This document shows, in pieces, positions 23,243 through 32,291 of a stretch of 35,851 nucleotides of DNA. Origin of the DNA: Desulfobulbaceae bacterium UBA5611 (lineage in GTDB: Bacteria; Desulfobacterota; Desulfobulbia; Desulfobulbales; Desulfocapsaceae). Both the position numbers and the translations under genes were made by a program. Where the stretch lies: NCBI GenBank assembly GCA_002424635.1, contig DIKT01000012.1:1594-37444 (forward strand). Direction: 5' to 3'. Each line of letters begins with the position of its first letter. Position 1 is the stretch's first letter. The notes below the pieces were generated by a model, which made no database searches, had not been told where the DNA came from, and saw nothing but the letters and a program-made list of their open reading frames with translations.

Positions 23243-25462
23243 TCATTTTTCTTGGAAGGAGTTACAAACATGATCACAGTTACTTCTTACAGTAAAATGT
23301 CCAAGCACAGATTCCTCTTCAGAAGAAATGATAATAATCTCCATATTCTCTGAAATCCAAGGGCCAATTACAGCAGCATCTTGCGACCTCTTTGTGGCAA
23401 AAAGTTTTGACTCATCCTCTCCCTGATTTTTCACAAATAATGTTACAGGCTTATCGGTAACATGCGAATAATCCCATTGTAGCTGAGCATTTCCACCATA
23501 AAGCCCTGCATGTCCACACCGGCCACTCAGTTTTGTTATATCCATAAAGGCTTCTAAACCAGAAACAGAAACCGGTACAATATCAAAATCAGGCGCACTA
23601 TGCGCTTTCCATTGCTCTAGAGATGGCAAATTAGTATTTTCCTTTAACTGTAATATTAACATTTGGTTATGAAACTGGACCTTTATTATGTCTGCAACTT
23701 CTGGTGTACGATTAATTAGATCAGCTATTTCTAGAGCGTAAATCCAACGATTATGACAGGATGAATTTTTAGAATTAACATCACCACAGATCTGATAATT
23801 GGTCTCGAAATCAAAAAAAGGGAAAACAATAACGTCTAAGTCTTCGAATATTAAAGCCTCGGCGAGCAATAAGGCGTCTGCCCGACACGGCATATCATTT
23901 AAATCCCGACCGATACTGCTTACCTCCCTAACTACAGCAGGCCAGTTACTGCTCGCATAGCCATAATGACGGTCACCACCTACATTGTAGGTTTGTAATT
24001 GCTCACGAGCTGCAATATAATTTATGAGATGATCGTTGCCGGCAGGTAGAAACATTATGATATCTGATGGATCTATTTTATGTGTCAGGTTGTTAAGCAG
24101 CGAGTCATTAATGCCCATGGCTCTTTTTTGTGAGTTTAAGCCAGTTTGCCAAGCCTGACTTAAATTTGGAATGTGGGAGAATAGAAGAACGATAGCAACT
24201 CCCCAAAGGGCATAGGCTTTCCTACTTCTATTATATTTTGCAACTACTAAAACAAGCAGTACCCATGCTCCGAAAGATCCTAAGACAACCCATCGATAAC
24301 TTGCGCGCATTGACCGAAAACCCGGCATATTTTCACTTAGAATACCGCTTCCGGAGGAAACCCCAGCCCCCTCTCGTGGCATCATATAGGAGTTATAACT
24401 AAATGGTTTTTCGGCTTGTTCTAGAGATTTGCGTGCATCTATTTTTACAGTCGGACCTAGCGACATATAAAAACCAAAAATTGCAATGACAAGAAATACG
24501 GTAGCGCGCCAATGCTGATTCCTTAAAAACCACCACCCTATAATAACGGTAAACATCAGAAGTAATGAAAAGGAAGAACACCAAGCACTTCCATCTCCCC
24601 AGTACATTGTTGTATTACGAAATTCTGATAGACCCAATGTATCCCATAGCCATATCACACCTCGACTTGGAACGGCCAAATAGGTTAAGTCCACCCCCAT
24701 AGCACGAAATATTGCTATATCTGCTGAATGGATAGGAAGAACTTTGCTATATGAAGCATACGCAAAATACGATAAACCAATACCTAATAAGAAAAAAAGA
24801 ACTTCCATTGATAGAAATTCCCGTATTCCCTTTTTGGAATAGATGAACTGGATTATAAGAAAAAAGCCAACTGCGGAAAGAAACATCATAAGAGAATAAG
24901 GATCTAAAAATATGGCTCCTATAATTGTTATTAATAATGCAACACCACGTAAAGCTTTTTGGCTCCAGCTCCCTTGAAATTGAAAAAAAGATTCTGTTAC
25001 ATAAAAATAACCCGGGAGCAAAGCCATCCCCCATCCTAGCATCATATAGTTTGTACTGGAGATCCATATTATCGGAAGAACCAACCATCCCAAAGAAAGA
25101 AAGACAGCCATACCGGTTGGACATTTATAATTAATGGCCAATTTCACGCTACCTGCAAATGCAAGAAGAAGAAAGGCAAGCTGTAATATGGAAAATGCGA
25201 TTAATGGCTCAACTCCAAATCGAATGAGCCAAGCCATAGGCAGTACCGCAGTTAATCCAAATGACAAAGGGATAACGTTTGAATATCCAAAATAATCTGA
25301 ATGTACTGCAGAAAAGCCTTGGTGAGCAAATGCTTCCGCGAATCCTGTCCATCCGTAAACGAATCCAGTATTAGGGAGGAGAATTCCTGGTATTGCAGCA
25401 TGTATAATTAAAACACAAACAAAAATACAAACCAGCAGCATACTTATTATTAATTTTTTCAT
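23243..25462 (-). CDS. Large polytopic membrane protein with soluble C-terminal domain, unknown
   Basis: The protein has 739 aa from the ATG at 25462 (a TTG lies 15 bases further up). About a dozen hydrophobic segments occupy residues 1-440, followed by a soluble domain of about 300 residues with several Cys and acidic patches. The size and layout resemble GT-C-like or YfhO-like membrane proteins of glycan loci, but I recognise no conserved motif. The gene is markedly A/T-rich compared with the wzt/cysC and wecE genes, which suggests separate acquisition. It is isolated by about 420 bases upstream and 157 bases downstream, so it may have its own promoter. Confidence 0.65.
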   Translation of the reverse strand: MKKLIISMLLVCIFVCVLIIHAAIPGILLPNTGFVYGWTGFAEAFAHQGFSAVHSDYFGYSNVIPLSFGLTAVLPMAWLIRFGVEPLIAFSILQLAFLLLAFAGSVKLAINYKCPTGMAVFLSLGWLVLPIIWISSTNYMMLGWGMALLPGYFYVTESFFQFQGSWSQKALRGVALLITIIGAIFLDPYSLMMFLSAVGFFLIIQFIYSKKGIREFLSMEVLFFLLGIGLSYFAYASYSKVLPIHSADIAIFRAMGVDLTYLAVPSRGVIWLWDTLGLSEFRNTTMYWGDGSAWCSSFSLLLMFTVIIGWWFLRNQHWRATVFLVIAIFGFYMSLGPTVKIDARKSLEQAEKPFSYNSYMMPREGAGVSSGSGILSENMPGFRSMRASYRWVVLGSFGAWVLLVLVVAKYNRSRKAYALWGVAIVLLFSHIPNLSQAWQTGLNSQKRAMGINDSLLNNLTHKIDPSDIIMFLPAGNDHLINYIAAREQLQTYNVGGDRHYGYASSNWPAVVREVSSIGRDLNDMPCRADALLLAEALIFEDLDVIVFPFFDFETNYQICGDVNSKNSSCHNRWIYALEIADLINRTPEVADIIKVQFHNQMLILQLKENTNLPSLEQWKAHSAPDFDIVPVSVSGLEAFMDITKLSGRCGHAGLYGGNAQLQWDYSHVTDKPVTLFVKNQGEDESKLFATKRSQDAAVIGPWISENMEIIIISSEEESVLGHFTVRSNCDHVCNSFQEK

Positions 25463-25477
25463 TTTGAATAAATCCAA

Positions 25478-25885
25478 TACAAAACAATCAAGTCACAACC
25501 AAATAGTGATTCAATAGGTTATTGATAGAATTGATTGCCAATAACACCCCGTCTTTTTAAAGACACGGGCGATTCGGCAAGGATCCTACCGGATGAGGAA
25601 CATACTCGGGAACTATCTCCATGGCACTTGGAACAGATAGTTATTCATGGCTTCCGGCACCAGAACCGAGAAAGACTTTACAACCAAATCAAGCTTCTTC
25701 ATTAAGACTCTGTAGAGGCGGCCAGATCATGTTCGACACTTCAAGCACCCAATAATATTACGGTTTATAAGCTTTCAATCAGCAGGTTCACTACCTAATA
25801 TGCCAAGATAACCAACATAAATCGAAGTTACATGCCGGTCACGAGAACCGCTAAGGATGGCTTAAAATGGTCTGGGGCATCGTTC
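25478..25885. other. 408-base intergenic region, no clear gene
   Basis: It separates two minus-strand genes and holds a stem (CCCGT...TCTTTTTAAAGA...ACGGG, about 25548-25569) without a U-run. There is also a 29-codon minus-strand frame (25613-25702, starting MKKLDLVVKSFSVLVPEA) that I cannot assign. It could be the debris of a lost gene or insertion sequence. No promoter or RNA gene stands out. Confidence 0.4.
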
Positions 25886-28800
25886 TCATGCCATTCTGAT
25901 TGAACGAGCCGGATCAACTCCGCGCGAAATATATTTAGTGGAATGTAATGTTTTAACGAATACGGCCAGCATATGAGTCGGTGTCAGTTGCCCGTTTGCT
26001 AGGCCTGATTCATCCTCGGTATGCACTCTATCGATAAAATTTTTGTCCCATTCTGACTCTTGATCGAAATTGTGGCCGAAACAACGATCCACAAAAATAT
26101 CTATAGCGCTTCCAAAACCGATAAATTTTTCGCATTGGAAACTTTTTAAGAGCAATGGCAAAACGTCTTGCGCCCTGATCCCTTCAAAGCCCTCTTTGCT
26201 GCAATCCCAGTTGTCATACTTTTTTTCCAGCCTGTTTAGTAGTACGTTGAATTTGTAATTTTCGGGCAATTCTTTCCAAAACTTATTGACGACATTAAGG
26301 GATTCAGGCCATCGTTGATGGCCATTTCGTCCAATCATATCATTGATTACAAAGGAACCATCGTCATGGAGTCTGCTTTTTATCTGATCAAATAGGTGTT
26401 CGAGCCGCGTCACATGATGCAAGGAATGGTTTGCCATGACCGCATCATATGTCTTGCTTGGAGTCCAGGTGTTAAAGTCTGCCTCCACAAAACGCATATT
26501 ATTGAATATGCCGTTTTCCTGTGCTATTTCCTTGCCGCGCTCAAGCATCATCGGATTTATCTCAAGACACTCAAGGGTGAATTTACTGAACCCGGCATTA
26601 ACCAAATGTTTGGCAACTGACACTTCCAGATCACAATTCCCCGCACCCACACTGACAAAGCTGGGCATGGCGCTACCTGTTCTGTTCGCAGCAACCAGTA
26701 AATTGGATGAGAAAAATTCGGCTATAGTGCAAAATCCGGCTTCCTGAAATATTGGAGTCAAATGCTTGTTCGACCAATAATGGTAGATATCAGGCAGGTC
26801 GTGGACATTAGCTTGTTTTTTGTATATTGCCAGTTCCTGTTGTATTTTTCTCTGATAAGTTTCATCAACTTCGCTTGTGGAGGCTTGTGGCTCAATGCCT
26901 GAAAGGGCAAGGCTGTCAAGGTCATAAAGACTCAATTTCTTATCTCCTCGAACAGGATTGAAATTTAAGTCACGAAGAATCCCGGCCAGTGTTCCCCAAG
27001 CTGCTTCCGCCCCCCATGCTTGTTCAGCAAACGCCAATCCATTTCGACTGATATGGTTCCATAAAACTTCATCCTGATATATTTTTGCAACAGCCTCGGC
27101 GAATGCTTTTGCGCCATCAGCAACCAGGATGTTTTCGCCATCAGTGAGCGACATGCCCTCGGCAGCAAGCGACGTCGCCACAACCGGCAACCCAACGGCC
27201 ATTGCCGTGCCAATTTTACCTTTGATGCCCGCACCAAAACGTAGTGGCGCAACCGAAATGCGCATCTTATTGAGCAACGGGGCTAAGTCTTCGACAAACC
27301 CGGTGATAATAACATCTTCTGACGCTAATGCTTGTAACTCAACAGGAGTTTTGCTGCCCACTGCATAAAAACGTACCCCTGGCAAAAGCTGCCGAAGTAG
27401 CGGCATGATTTCTGCTACGAAATACTGCACGGCATCAACATTCGGTGGGTGCTGATAACCTCCGACAAAAACAATGTCTCTACGGTTTAATAGTGGTTTA
27501 CTCTTAGCCTGTACATTCATAATCAGAGGAAAAACATGAACCTTGGTATCAGGCAATTCAGGGCGCAAAAGTTCAAGCTCGGCGGTGCTAACGACAATCG
27601 ACGCGTCAGATGCACAGATAGCTGCCAGTTCGCGCTGCTTCATTTTGATTGCTGCTTCTTGTTTGACCTTATCGGACTGGAGCACAGCTTCGCGCGACAT
27701 ACGCAAAAAATGCAAATCTACAGTATGAAAAAGCACCTTGGCTTTAGGACAAAATTTACGAATGGTTTTTAAATGATGCGCAATCACTGACGGCCGGACC
27801 AAAAGTGCCATGGTATATCGCCCGCCGAACTCCTTTACATGCTTCTTAACATCGATGTCATAGGGAGCATACAGTACCTCAATGCCCGCACGCTGCAGGG
27901 CAGTGGTGTCTTTCTGTATATACATAAAATTATCTTCGGGGATGAATGTCACCTGAAAATTCATCTCCCTTAACAACAACATCAAATTAAAAATAATTAA
28001 GGATCCGGCATCCTCATTGGGGGTAGGTGTGCAATGATCAATTACTAAAACACGATGGGTTGCGCGACGATCCTTAGCATTATCTATATCCATGCCAGCT
28101 GGCTGATGGCTTTGCAGATAGTTTTTCCAACGTTCATAAACCTTTCTCATGTTCTCGACTTGGTGGGCTTTAGTACCTTGCGAGGTATCGGTCCCAGACG
28201 TCACGCCCTCATGATGAATCACGGTAGACATCGGTTGATAGATAACCCGATAGCTTTTATCACGGATTTTGATCGCAAGGTCAACGTCTTCGCAGTAGGC
28301 AGGCAGGTAATGTTCGTCAAAGCCACCGAGTTCATCAAACAGCGTCTTCGGCACCATAATGGAAGCACCTGAACAGTAATCGACCTCTCTGGCATAGTTG
28401 TAGACCGGAAGGAGGGGGTCTTGGAATCGCCCAAAATTCCACGCGCTGCCGTCTTGCCAGATGATGCCGCCAGCCTCCTGCAATCGACCATCTGGATAAA
28501 TGAGTTTAGAGCCGACAAGTCCGGTACCAGGGAACCCAGAGAAGGTATGCAGCAGTTCATCCATCCAGCCTGGTGTCACCTCAGTATCGTTATTTAAAAA
28601 ATACAGGTATTCGCCCCGAGCGGCTTTTGCCCCGATGTTGCATGAGTGGATAAAACCTTGGTTTTGGTCGTTGCGCAGGACACGGATGCCTTTGATTCTG
28701 TTCAAGACATCGGCGGAATCATCTGGCGAACAGTCATCAACAATGATCAACTCAAATGCGGTTTGAGGCGGATTTTCCACAATGGAAGTAAGACAGCGCA

Positions 28801-30202
28801 GCGTGTAATCGATCTTTCCGTAAATAGGGATGATCACAGATACTTGCGGTTCCGCAAAATCAGGTGTGGTCAGCGCTGCGAATCGTTCGGAAATTGTTTC
28901 CAGGGTTAAAGCTGGTTTCGGAGCTCTGAATGCAGGATTGGTTGCTGCTTGAGGGTAAGTTTCTGGAGAATAATAAGCGTTGGCTGCTGTCTTTTGTGTT
29001 CCGAAACCCCACAACAGTCTCGGAAAAATTTTCGCCATAAAATGGTACTGGGCGGTCTTAGTCTGATAACTCAGGGGTAATAAGTGATAAAAGCGTTTGC
29101 CTAAGCGTAGACCAGCGTTTAGGTAGCGTACCGCCTGTTGAGCGGGTGGCGACATCCATTCCTGGGCTTTACGCAAAGGCAATGTCAGGCGCCAGGATTT
29201 GCTGTGGATTATTGCCAGTAACCGAGCACGTTCTTCTTTAAGTTGGGCACTTAGACGAACTGTTTCATCGGTAAGGTTGCCGATCTGGCCATCGCGCTCG
29301 GATACGGCTTGCGTAACAACCACCTTCTGTGCCCAAAGCTTATCTACCAGCAGCAGAGGCGATCTCAGGCGCTCCAATTCGTTCGACCAACGTAATAACT
29401 TGTTCTGTAGTTCCAGGTCATCAAACATTATTTTTTCGGATGCCACATCAAGTAAAGCAGCGTAGATCTCATGAACAATGGGCGGGCAGATGTCATCCGA
29501 TAACAAATCATTCAGTTCATAAACAGTATGCCGCAGGTCTTGATCAAGAAACTCGTTTTTATAGCTTTGTAGCTCTACAGGGTCAATTCTCAGTCCAGTG
29601 CATTCTGCAACTCGCATCAATTCGTGATCCGGAGATTGCATCAAACGATCATAATCAACAAGTACCCGCTTATCACCAACGCTGCCGGTCAAACTCGTGA
29701 TGACATGGCCTAACCACAGCAGATAGCTCTGTTCTGCTTCAAAACCATCACGTTTGGCAAGAGATTTGACCACGCTGAGTGGATGGCGCACTGTCAGGAG
29801 GTAGCTCACATCGAGTTGACAGTGGCTAAACACCTCTTTCCAAAATGGTAATAGCTTTGCCACGCGTGGATCTTTGAAACCAAAGACAGGTACACTGCCG
29901 ATCTTCTGACGCAGCAACTCAACTGCACGGAGAAGAAAATCTTGTTTCTGTAGAATTTCAACATCGCTTGGTTCAATTGGGGCTAGATGGTACCAATCGC
30001 TGTCAATGACATTCAACATCTCGATATTCAGCGCGTTGAGATCAATATCTTCCCAAAAACCTTTGGGATTGATACCTTCAACGGGCGGCATCATTCTATC
30101 GCCGAGCCCTACCCCCATTACCTGCAATCCGCGCGTAATGGCACTGGTGCCGCTACGGTGCATTCCTAATACGACAATTACCTTATTGTTCTTCATTTCC
30201 AT
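25886..30202 (-). CDS. Four-domain sulfotransferase - GT2 - GT4 - methyltransferase protein
   Basis: The protein has 1438 aa from the ATG at 30202; a TTG at 30220 overlaps the wzt stop as TTGA, adds six residues and is used for the numbering here. Domain 1 (12-270) is sulfotransferase-like with the PAPS-binding loop GMHRSGTSA (19-27) and the second nucleotide site VRHPLSVVKSL (144-154). Residues 290-345 look coiled-coil-like. Domain 2 (458-700) is GT2: VIIPIYGKIDYTLRCL, IVDDCSPDDS (493-502), FLNNDTE, AYCEDVDLA (641-649). Domain 3 (721-1085) is GT4: FVGGYQHPPNVDA, then APLRFGAGIKGKIGTAMAVG (991-1010). Domain 4 (1140-1430) is a SAM methyltransferase: VSVGAGNCDLEVS (1189-1201), LECLEINP, ANHSLHHV. 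It is cytoplasmic. It likely extends and caps the exported glycan, using PAPS from the neighbouring CysC. Confidence 0.88.
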   Translation of the reverse strand: MEMKNNKVIVVLGMHRSGTSAITRGLQVMGVGLGDRMMPPVEGINPKGFWEDIDLNALNIEMLNVIDSDWYHLAPIEPSDVEILQKQDFLLRAVELLRQKIGSVPVFGFKDPRVAKLLPFWKEVFSHCQLDVSYLLTVRHPLSVVKSLAKRDGFEAEQSYLLWLGHVITSLTGSVGDKRVLVDYDRLMQSPDHELMRVAECTGLRIDPVELQSYKNEFLDQDLRHTVYELNDLLSDDICPPIVHEIYAALLDVASEKIMFDDLELQNKLLRWSNELERLRSPLLLVDKLWAQKVVVTQAVSERDGQIGNLTDETVRLSAQLKEERARLLAIIHSKSWRLTLPLRKAQEWMSPPAQQAVRYLNAGLRLGKRFYHLLPLSYQTKTAQYHFMAKIFPRLLWGFGTQKTAANAYYSPETYPQAATNPAFRAPKPALTLETISERFAALTTPDFAEPQVSVIIPIYGKIDYTLRCLTSIVENPPQTAFELIIVDDCSPDDSADVLNRIKGIRVLRNDQNQGFIHSCNIGAKAARGEYLYFLNNDTEVTPGWMDELLHTFSGFPGTGLVGSKLIYPDGRLQEAGGIIWQDGSAWNFGRFQDPLLPVYNYAREVDYCSGASIMVPKTLFDELGGFDEHYLPAYCEDVDLAIKIRDKSYRVIYQPMSTVIHHEGVTSGTDTSQGTKAHQVENMRKVYERWKNYLQSHQPAGMDIDNAKDRRATHRVLVIDHCTPTPNEDAGSLIIFNLMLLLREMNFQVTFIPEDNFMYIQKDTTALQRAGIEVLYAPYDIDVKKHVKEFGGRYTMALLVRPSVIAHHLKTIRKFCPKAKVLFHTVDLHFLRMSREAVLQSDKVKQEAAIKMKQRELAAICASDASIVVSTAELELLRPELPDTKVHVFPLIMNVQAKSKPLLNRRDIVFVGGYQHPPNVDAVQYFVAEIMPLLRQLLPGVRFYAVGSKTPVELQALASEDVIITGFVEDLAPLLNKMRISVAPLRFGAGIKGKIGTAMAVGLPVVATSLAAEGMSLTDGENILVADGAKAFAEAVAKIYQDEVLWNHISRNGLAFAEQAWGAEAAWGTLAGILRDLNFNPVRGDKKLSLYDLDSLALSGIEPQASTSEVDETYQRKIQQELAIYKKQANVHDLPDIYHYWSNKHLTPIFQEAGFCTIAEFFSSNLLVAANRTGSAMPSFVSVGAGNCDLEVSVAKHLVNAGFSKFTLECLEINPMMLERGKEIAQENGIFNNMRFVEADFNTWTPSKTYDAVMANHSLHHVTRLEHLFDQIKSRLHDDGSFVINDMIGRNGHQRWPESLNVVNKFWKELPENYKFNVLLNRLEKKYDNWDCSKEGFEGIRAQDVLPLLLKSFQCEKFIGFGSAIDIFVDRCFGHNFDQESEWDKNFIDRVHTEDESGLANGQLTPTHMLAVFVKTLHSTKYISRGVDPARSIRMA

Positions 30203-30216
30203 TATATCTATTTTCT

Positions 30217-31602
30217 TCAACCTTGTGTTTGCTGCAGCTCAAGCTCTGGATAGCAACCAAAATCAACAATCCCGGTCGCTAGATTCTCTGTATCGGGCTG
30301 CACCCTGAACATGGCAATATCGACCAAACGATGCAGATATGTTTCGCTGCCATCCACATCGCCAACTACACCAGCATTTAGAAAATAAACGCCTGGATTC
30401 AGGGCGCAACGAAACCGGAACTCAACCCGATAGTTTGACCCTGCTTCCACAAAAGCCAAGCTGTCCCTGGAGGAGCTTGCTGAGGCGCCGCCACCCAACT
30501 CCACCCCCGAAGTGGTTTTAATCAGCATGCCGAAGCGTACGTTGCTTGCGCTCTTTGTAAACTGCACCGTATAGGAGTGTCGATAAGTTTTGCCACGGAC
30601 CAGGTTGTTGACCTGCTCACCCGCCAAGGTCAATACCGCCGGTGATAAAATATAAGCCCCATGAGATTCATATTCTATGGTGCTGCTGGGTTTGAGATTG
30701 AGGTCAAAACTTTCCTGCAGCTCTTGTATCTGCTGAATGGGCGTGAGAACTTCTGGCGATAGTTTTTCAATGGCACTGGCAGAGCCAACAGCTTTCTCAT
30801 CTGCTCGACGAATTTGCTCGCGAATGGCCTCACGTTTATCAGCAGGGGCGTAGAGTAATTTTTGGTAACGGCCCACAATTTGTTTCGGCAACCCAACCGT
30901 CAGTTTTTCACCAGCATCCATCAGCACGGCCCGATCACACAACTCAACGATGGTGCCGCCCGCATGGGACACAAACAGAATAGTCGCACCCTGTGCGCGG
31001 ATGGCCTCGATACGGGAGAAGCACTTGCGTTGAAAGAGTTCATCACCTACAGAAAGTGCCTCATCAACGATCAGAATTTCCGGATCAACATTGATGGCGA
31101 CGGCAAACGCCAAGCGCACCATCATGCCGCTGGAATAGGTCTTGACCGGCTGCTCAATAAAATCTCCAATGTCGGCGAAGCTAACGATATCATCAAAGCG
31201 GGCATCAATTTCTTCGTTACTCAAGCCCAGCACCGTGGCATTCATATAGACGTTTTCACGGCCGGTAAATTCGGGGTTAAAACCGGAGCCCAGTTCCAGC
31301 AAGGCGGCAATACGGCCATTGGTCCGGATGGTGCCGCTGGTGGGTGTAAGGGTGCCGCAGATCAGTTGCAGCAGGGTGGATTTACCACAGCCATTGCGGC
31401 CGATAATGCCGACCGTTTCGCCTTTTTTGACCTCGAACGAGACATCCTTGAGGGCCCAGAATTCGTTATAATATTGTATGGCTGATTGGCCCAGCATCTG
31501 TCTGAATGGCGGTAAGACGAACTGCTTGAGCCGGTCACGCGGAGTGGCGTAGATCTGGTAGCATTTGCTGAGGTTTTGTACGCTAATGGCGATGTCGGTC
31601 AT
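30217..31602 (-). CDS. wzt: Polysaccharide ABC exporter ATP-binding protein with C-terminal glycan-binding domain
   Basis: The protein has 461 aa. The nucleotide-binding domain has Walker A GRNGCGKST (68-76), a Q-loop region, the signature YSSGMMVRLAFA (156-167; degenerate as in other Wzt/TagH proteins), Walker B ILIVDEAL (176-183) and the switch His in VSHAGG. Residues about 305-440 form the extra Wzt_C beta-sandwich domain that, in E. coli O8/O9a, reads the capped non-reducing end of the O-chain before export. Its start overlaps cysC as ATGA with GAGGT 5 bases upstream. It pairs with the wzm permease two genes upstream. The C-terminal domain suggests a chain-terminating modification exists in this pathway. 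Confidence 0.92.
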   Translation of the reverse strand: MTDIAISVQNLSKCYQIYATPRDRLKQFVLPPFRQMLGQSAIQYYNEFWALKDVSFEVKKGETVGIIGRNGCGKSTLLQLICGTLTPTSGTIRTNGRIAALLELGSGFNPEFTGRENVYMNATVLGLSNEEIDARFDDIVSFADIGDFIEQPVKTYSSGMMVRLAFAVAINVDPEILIVDEALSVGDELFQRKCFSRIEAIRAQGATILFVSHAGGTIVELCDRAVLMDAGEKLTVGLPKQIVGRYQKLLYAPADKREAIREQIRRADEKAVGSASAIEKLSPEVLTPIQQIQELQESFDLNLKPSSTIEYESHGAYILSPAVLTLAGEQVNNLVRGKTYRHSYTVQFTKSASNVRFGMLIKTTSGVELGGGASASSSRDSLAFVEAGSNYRVEFRFRCALNPGVYFLNAGVVGDVDGSETYLHRLVDIAMFRVQPDTENLATGIVDFGCYPELELQQTQG

Positions 31603-32291
31603 GACTGCACCTCGCTGCCATGACCGTGTTTTTTACTCTCTGCCTCAAGCATTGGCTCCACTTGTAATGCACAGACACCACGGTTCATTATTGCTGTAAC
31701 GACCTGTTGCACACAGGCATCAAGCTCGGTCGTACCGGTCTTGACGATCAGTTCGGGGCTTTCGGGAACTTCATAAGAAGAGGAGATGCCGGTAAAGTCG
31801 CTGATCTCGCCGGCCCGGGCTTTTTGGTAGATGCCTTTTACGTCACGCCTTTCGCAAATTTCAATGGCTGTATCACAGAAAATCTCGATGAAATCACCGG
31901 GCTCGACCATCCAGCGCACACGTTCACGGTCGGCTCGATATGGCGAGATAAAGGCCGTCAGGATGATCACCCCCGTTTCCATGAACAGTTTAGCCATTTC
32001 GCCGATGCGCCGTATATTCTCCTGCCGGTCTTGCGGTGCAAAATTCAGATCGCCACAGAGTCCGTGGCGGACATTGTCACCATCGAGGACAAAGGTGCGG
32101 CAGCCGCGCTGATGCAGATATTCTTCAACAGCATGGGCCAGTGTTGATTTCCCCGACCCTGAAAAGCCGGTAAACCAGATGATTGCCCCGCGATGGCCAT
32201 TTTGGGCTTCGCGTCTCGCTCGCGTAACTGTCGCCCGGTGCCAGACAACATTGGCTGAGGATGGTGGCTGTAGAGTCGGATCAGAGGACAT
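31599..32291 (-). CDS. cysC: Adenylylsulfate (APS) kinase
   Basis: The protein has 230 aa and phosphorylates adenosine 5'-phosphosulfate with ATP to PAPS. It has the P-loop GFSGSGKST (42-50), LDGDNVRHGLCGDLNF (69-84), DRQENIRRIGEM, the phospho-accepting Ser region FISPYRADR (114-122) and KGIYQKARAGEI with FTGISSSYE. A 30-residue N-terminal extension precedes the core. The start has AAGGG 8 bases upstream, and the gene overlaps wzm by 11 and wzt by 4 bases. No sulfate adenylyltransferase or PAPS reductase gene is near, so its place inside an export operon next to a sulfotransferase-domain protein points to PAPS for glycan sulfation and not for cysteine synthesis. Confidence 0.93.
   Translation of the reverse strand: MSSDPTLQPPSSANVVWHRATVTRARREAQNGHRGAIIWFTGFSGSGKSTLAHAVEEYLHQRGCRTFVLDGDNVRHGLCGDLNFAPQDRQENIRRIGEMAKLFMETGVIILTAFISPYRADRERVRWMVEPGDFIEIFCDTAIEICERRDVKGIYQKARAGEISDFTGISSSYEVPESPELIVKTGTTELDACVQQVVTAIMNRGVCALQVEPMLEAESKKHGHGSEVQS

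Noticed and set aside
25478..25885. Possible transposase or small-protein remnant in the gap
   Set aside because: The 29-codon frame and the short stem are not enough to name a family; left as an unassigned intergenic region.
30862..31485. 207-codon plus-strand frame opposite wzt
   Set aside because: Antisense to an intact ABC ATPase with all motifs; no family features.
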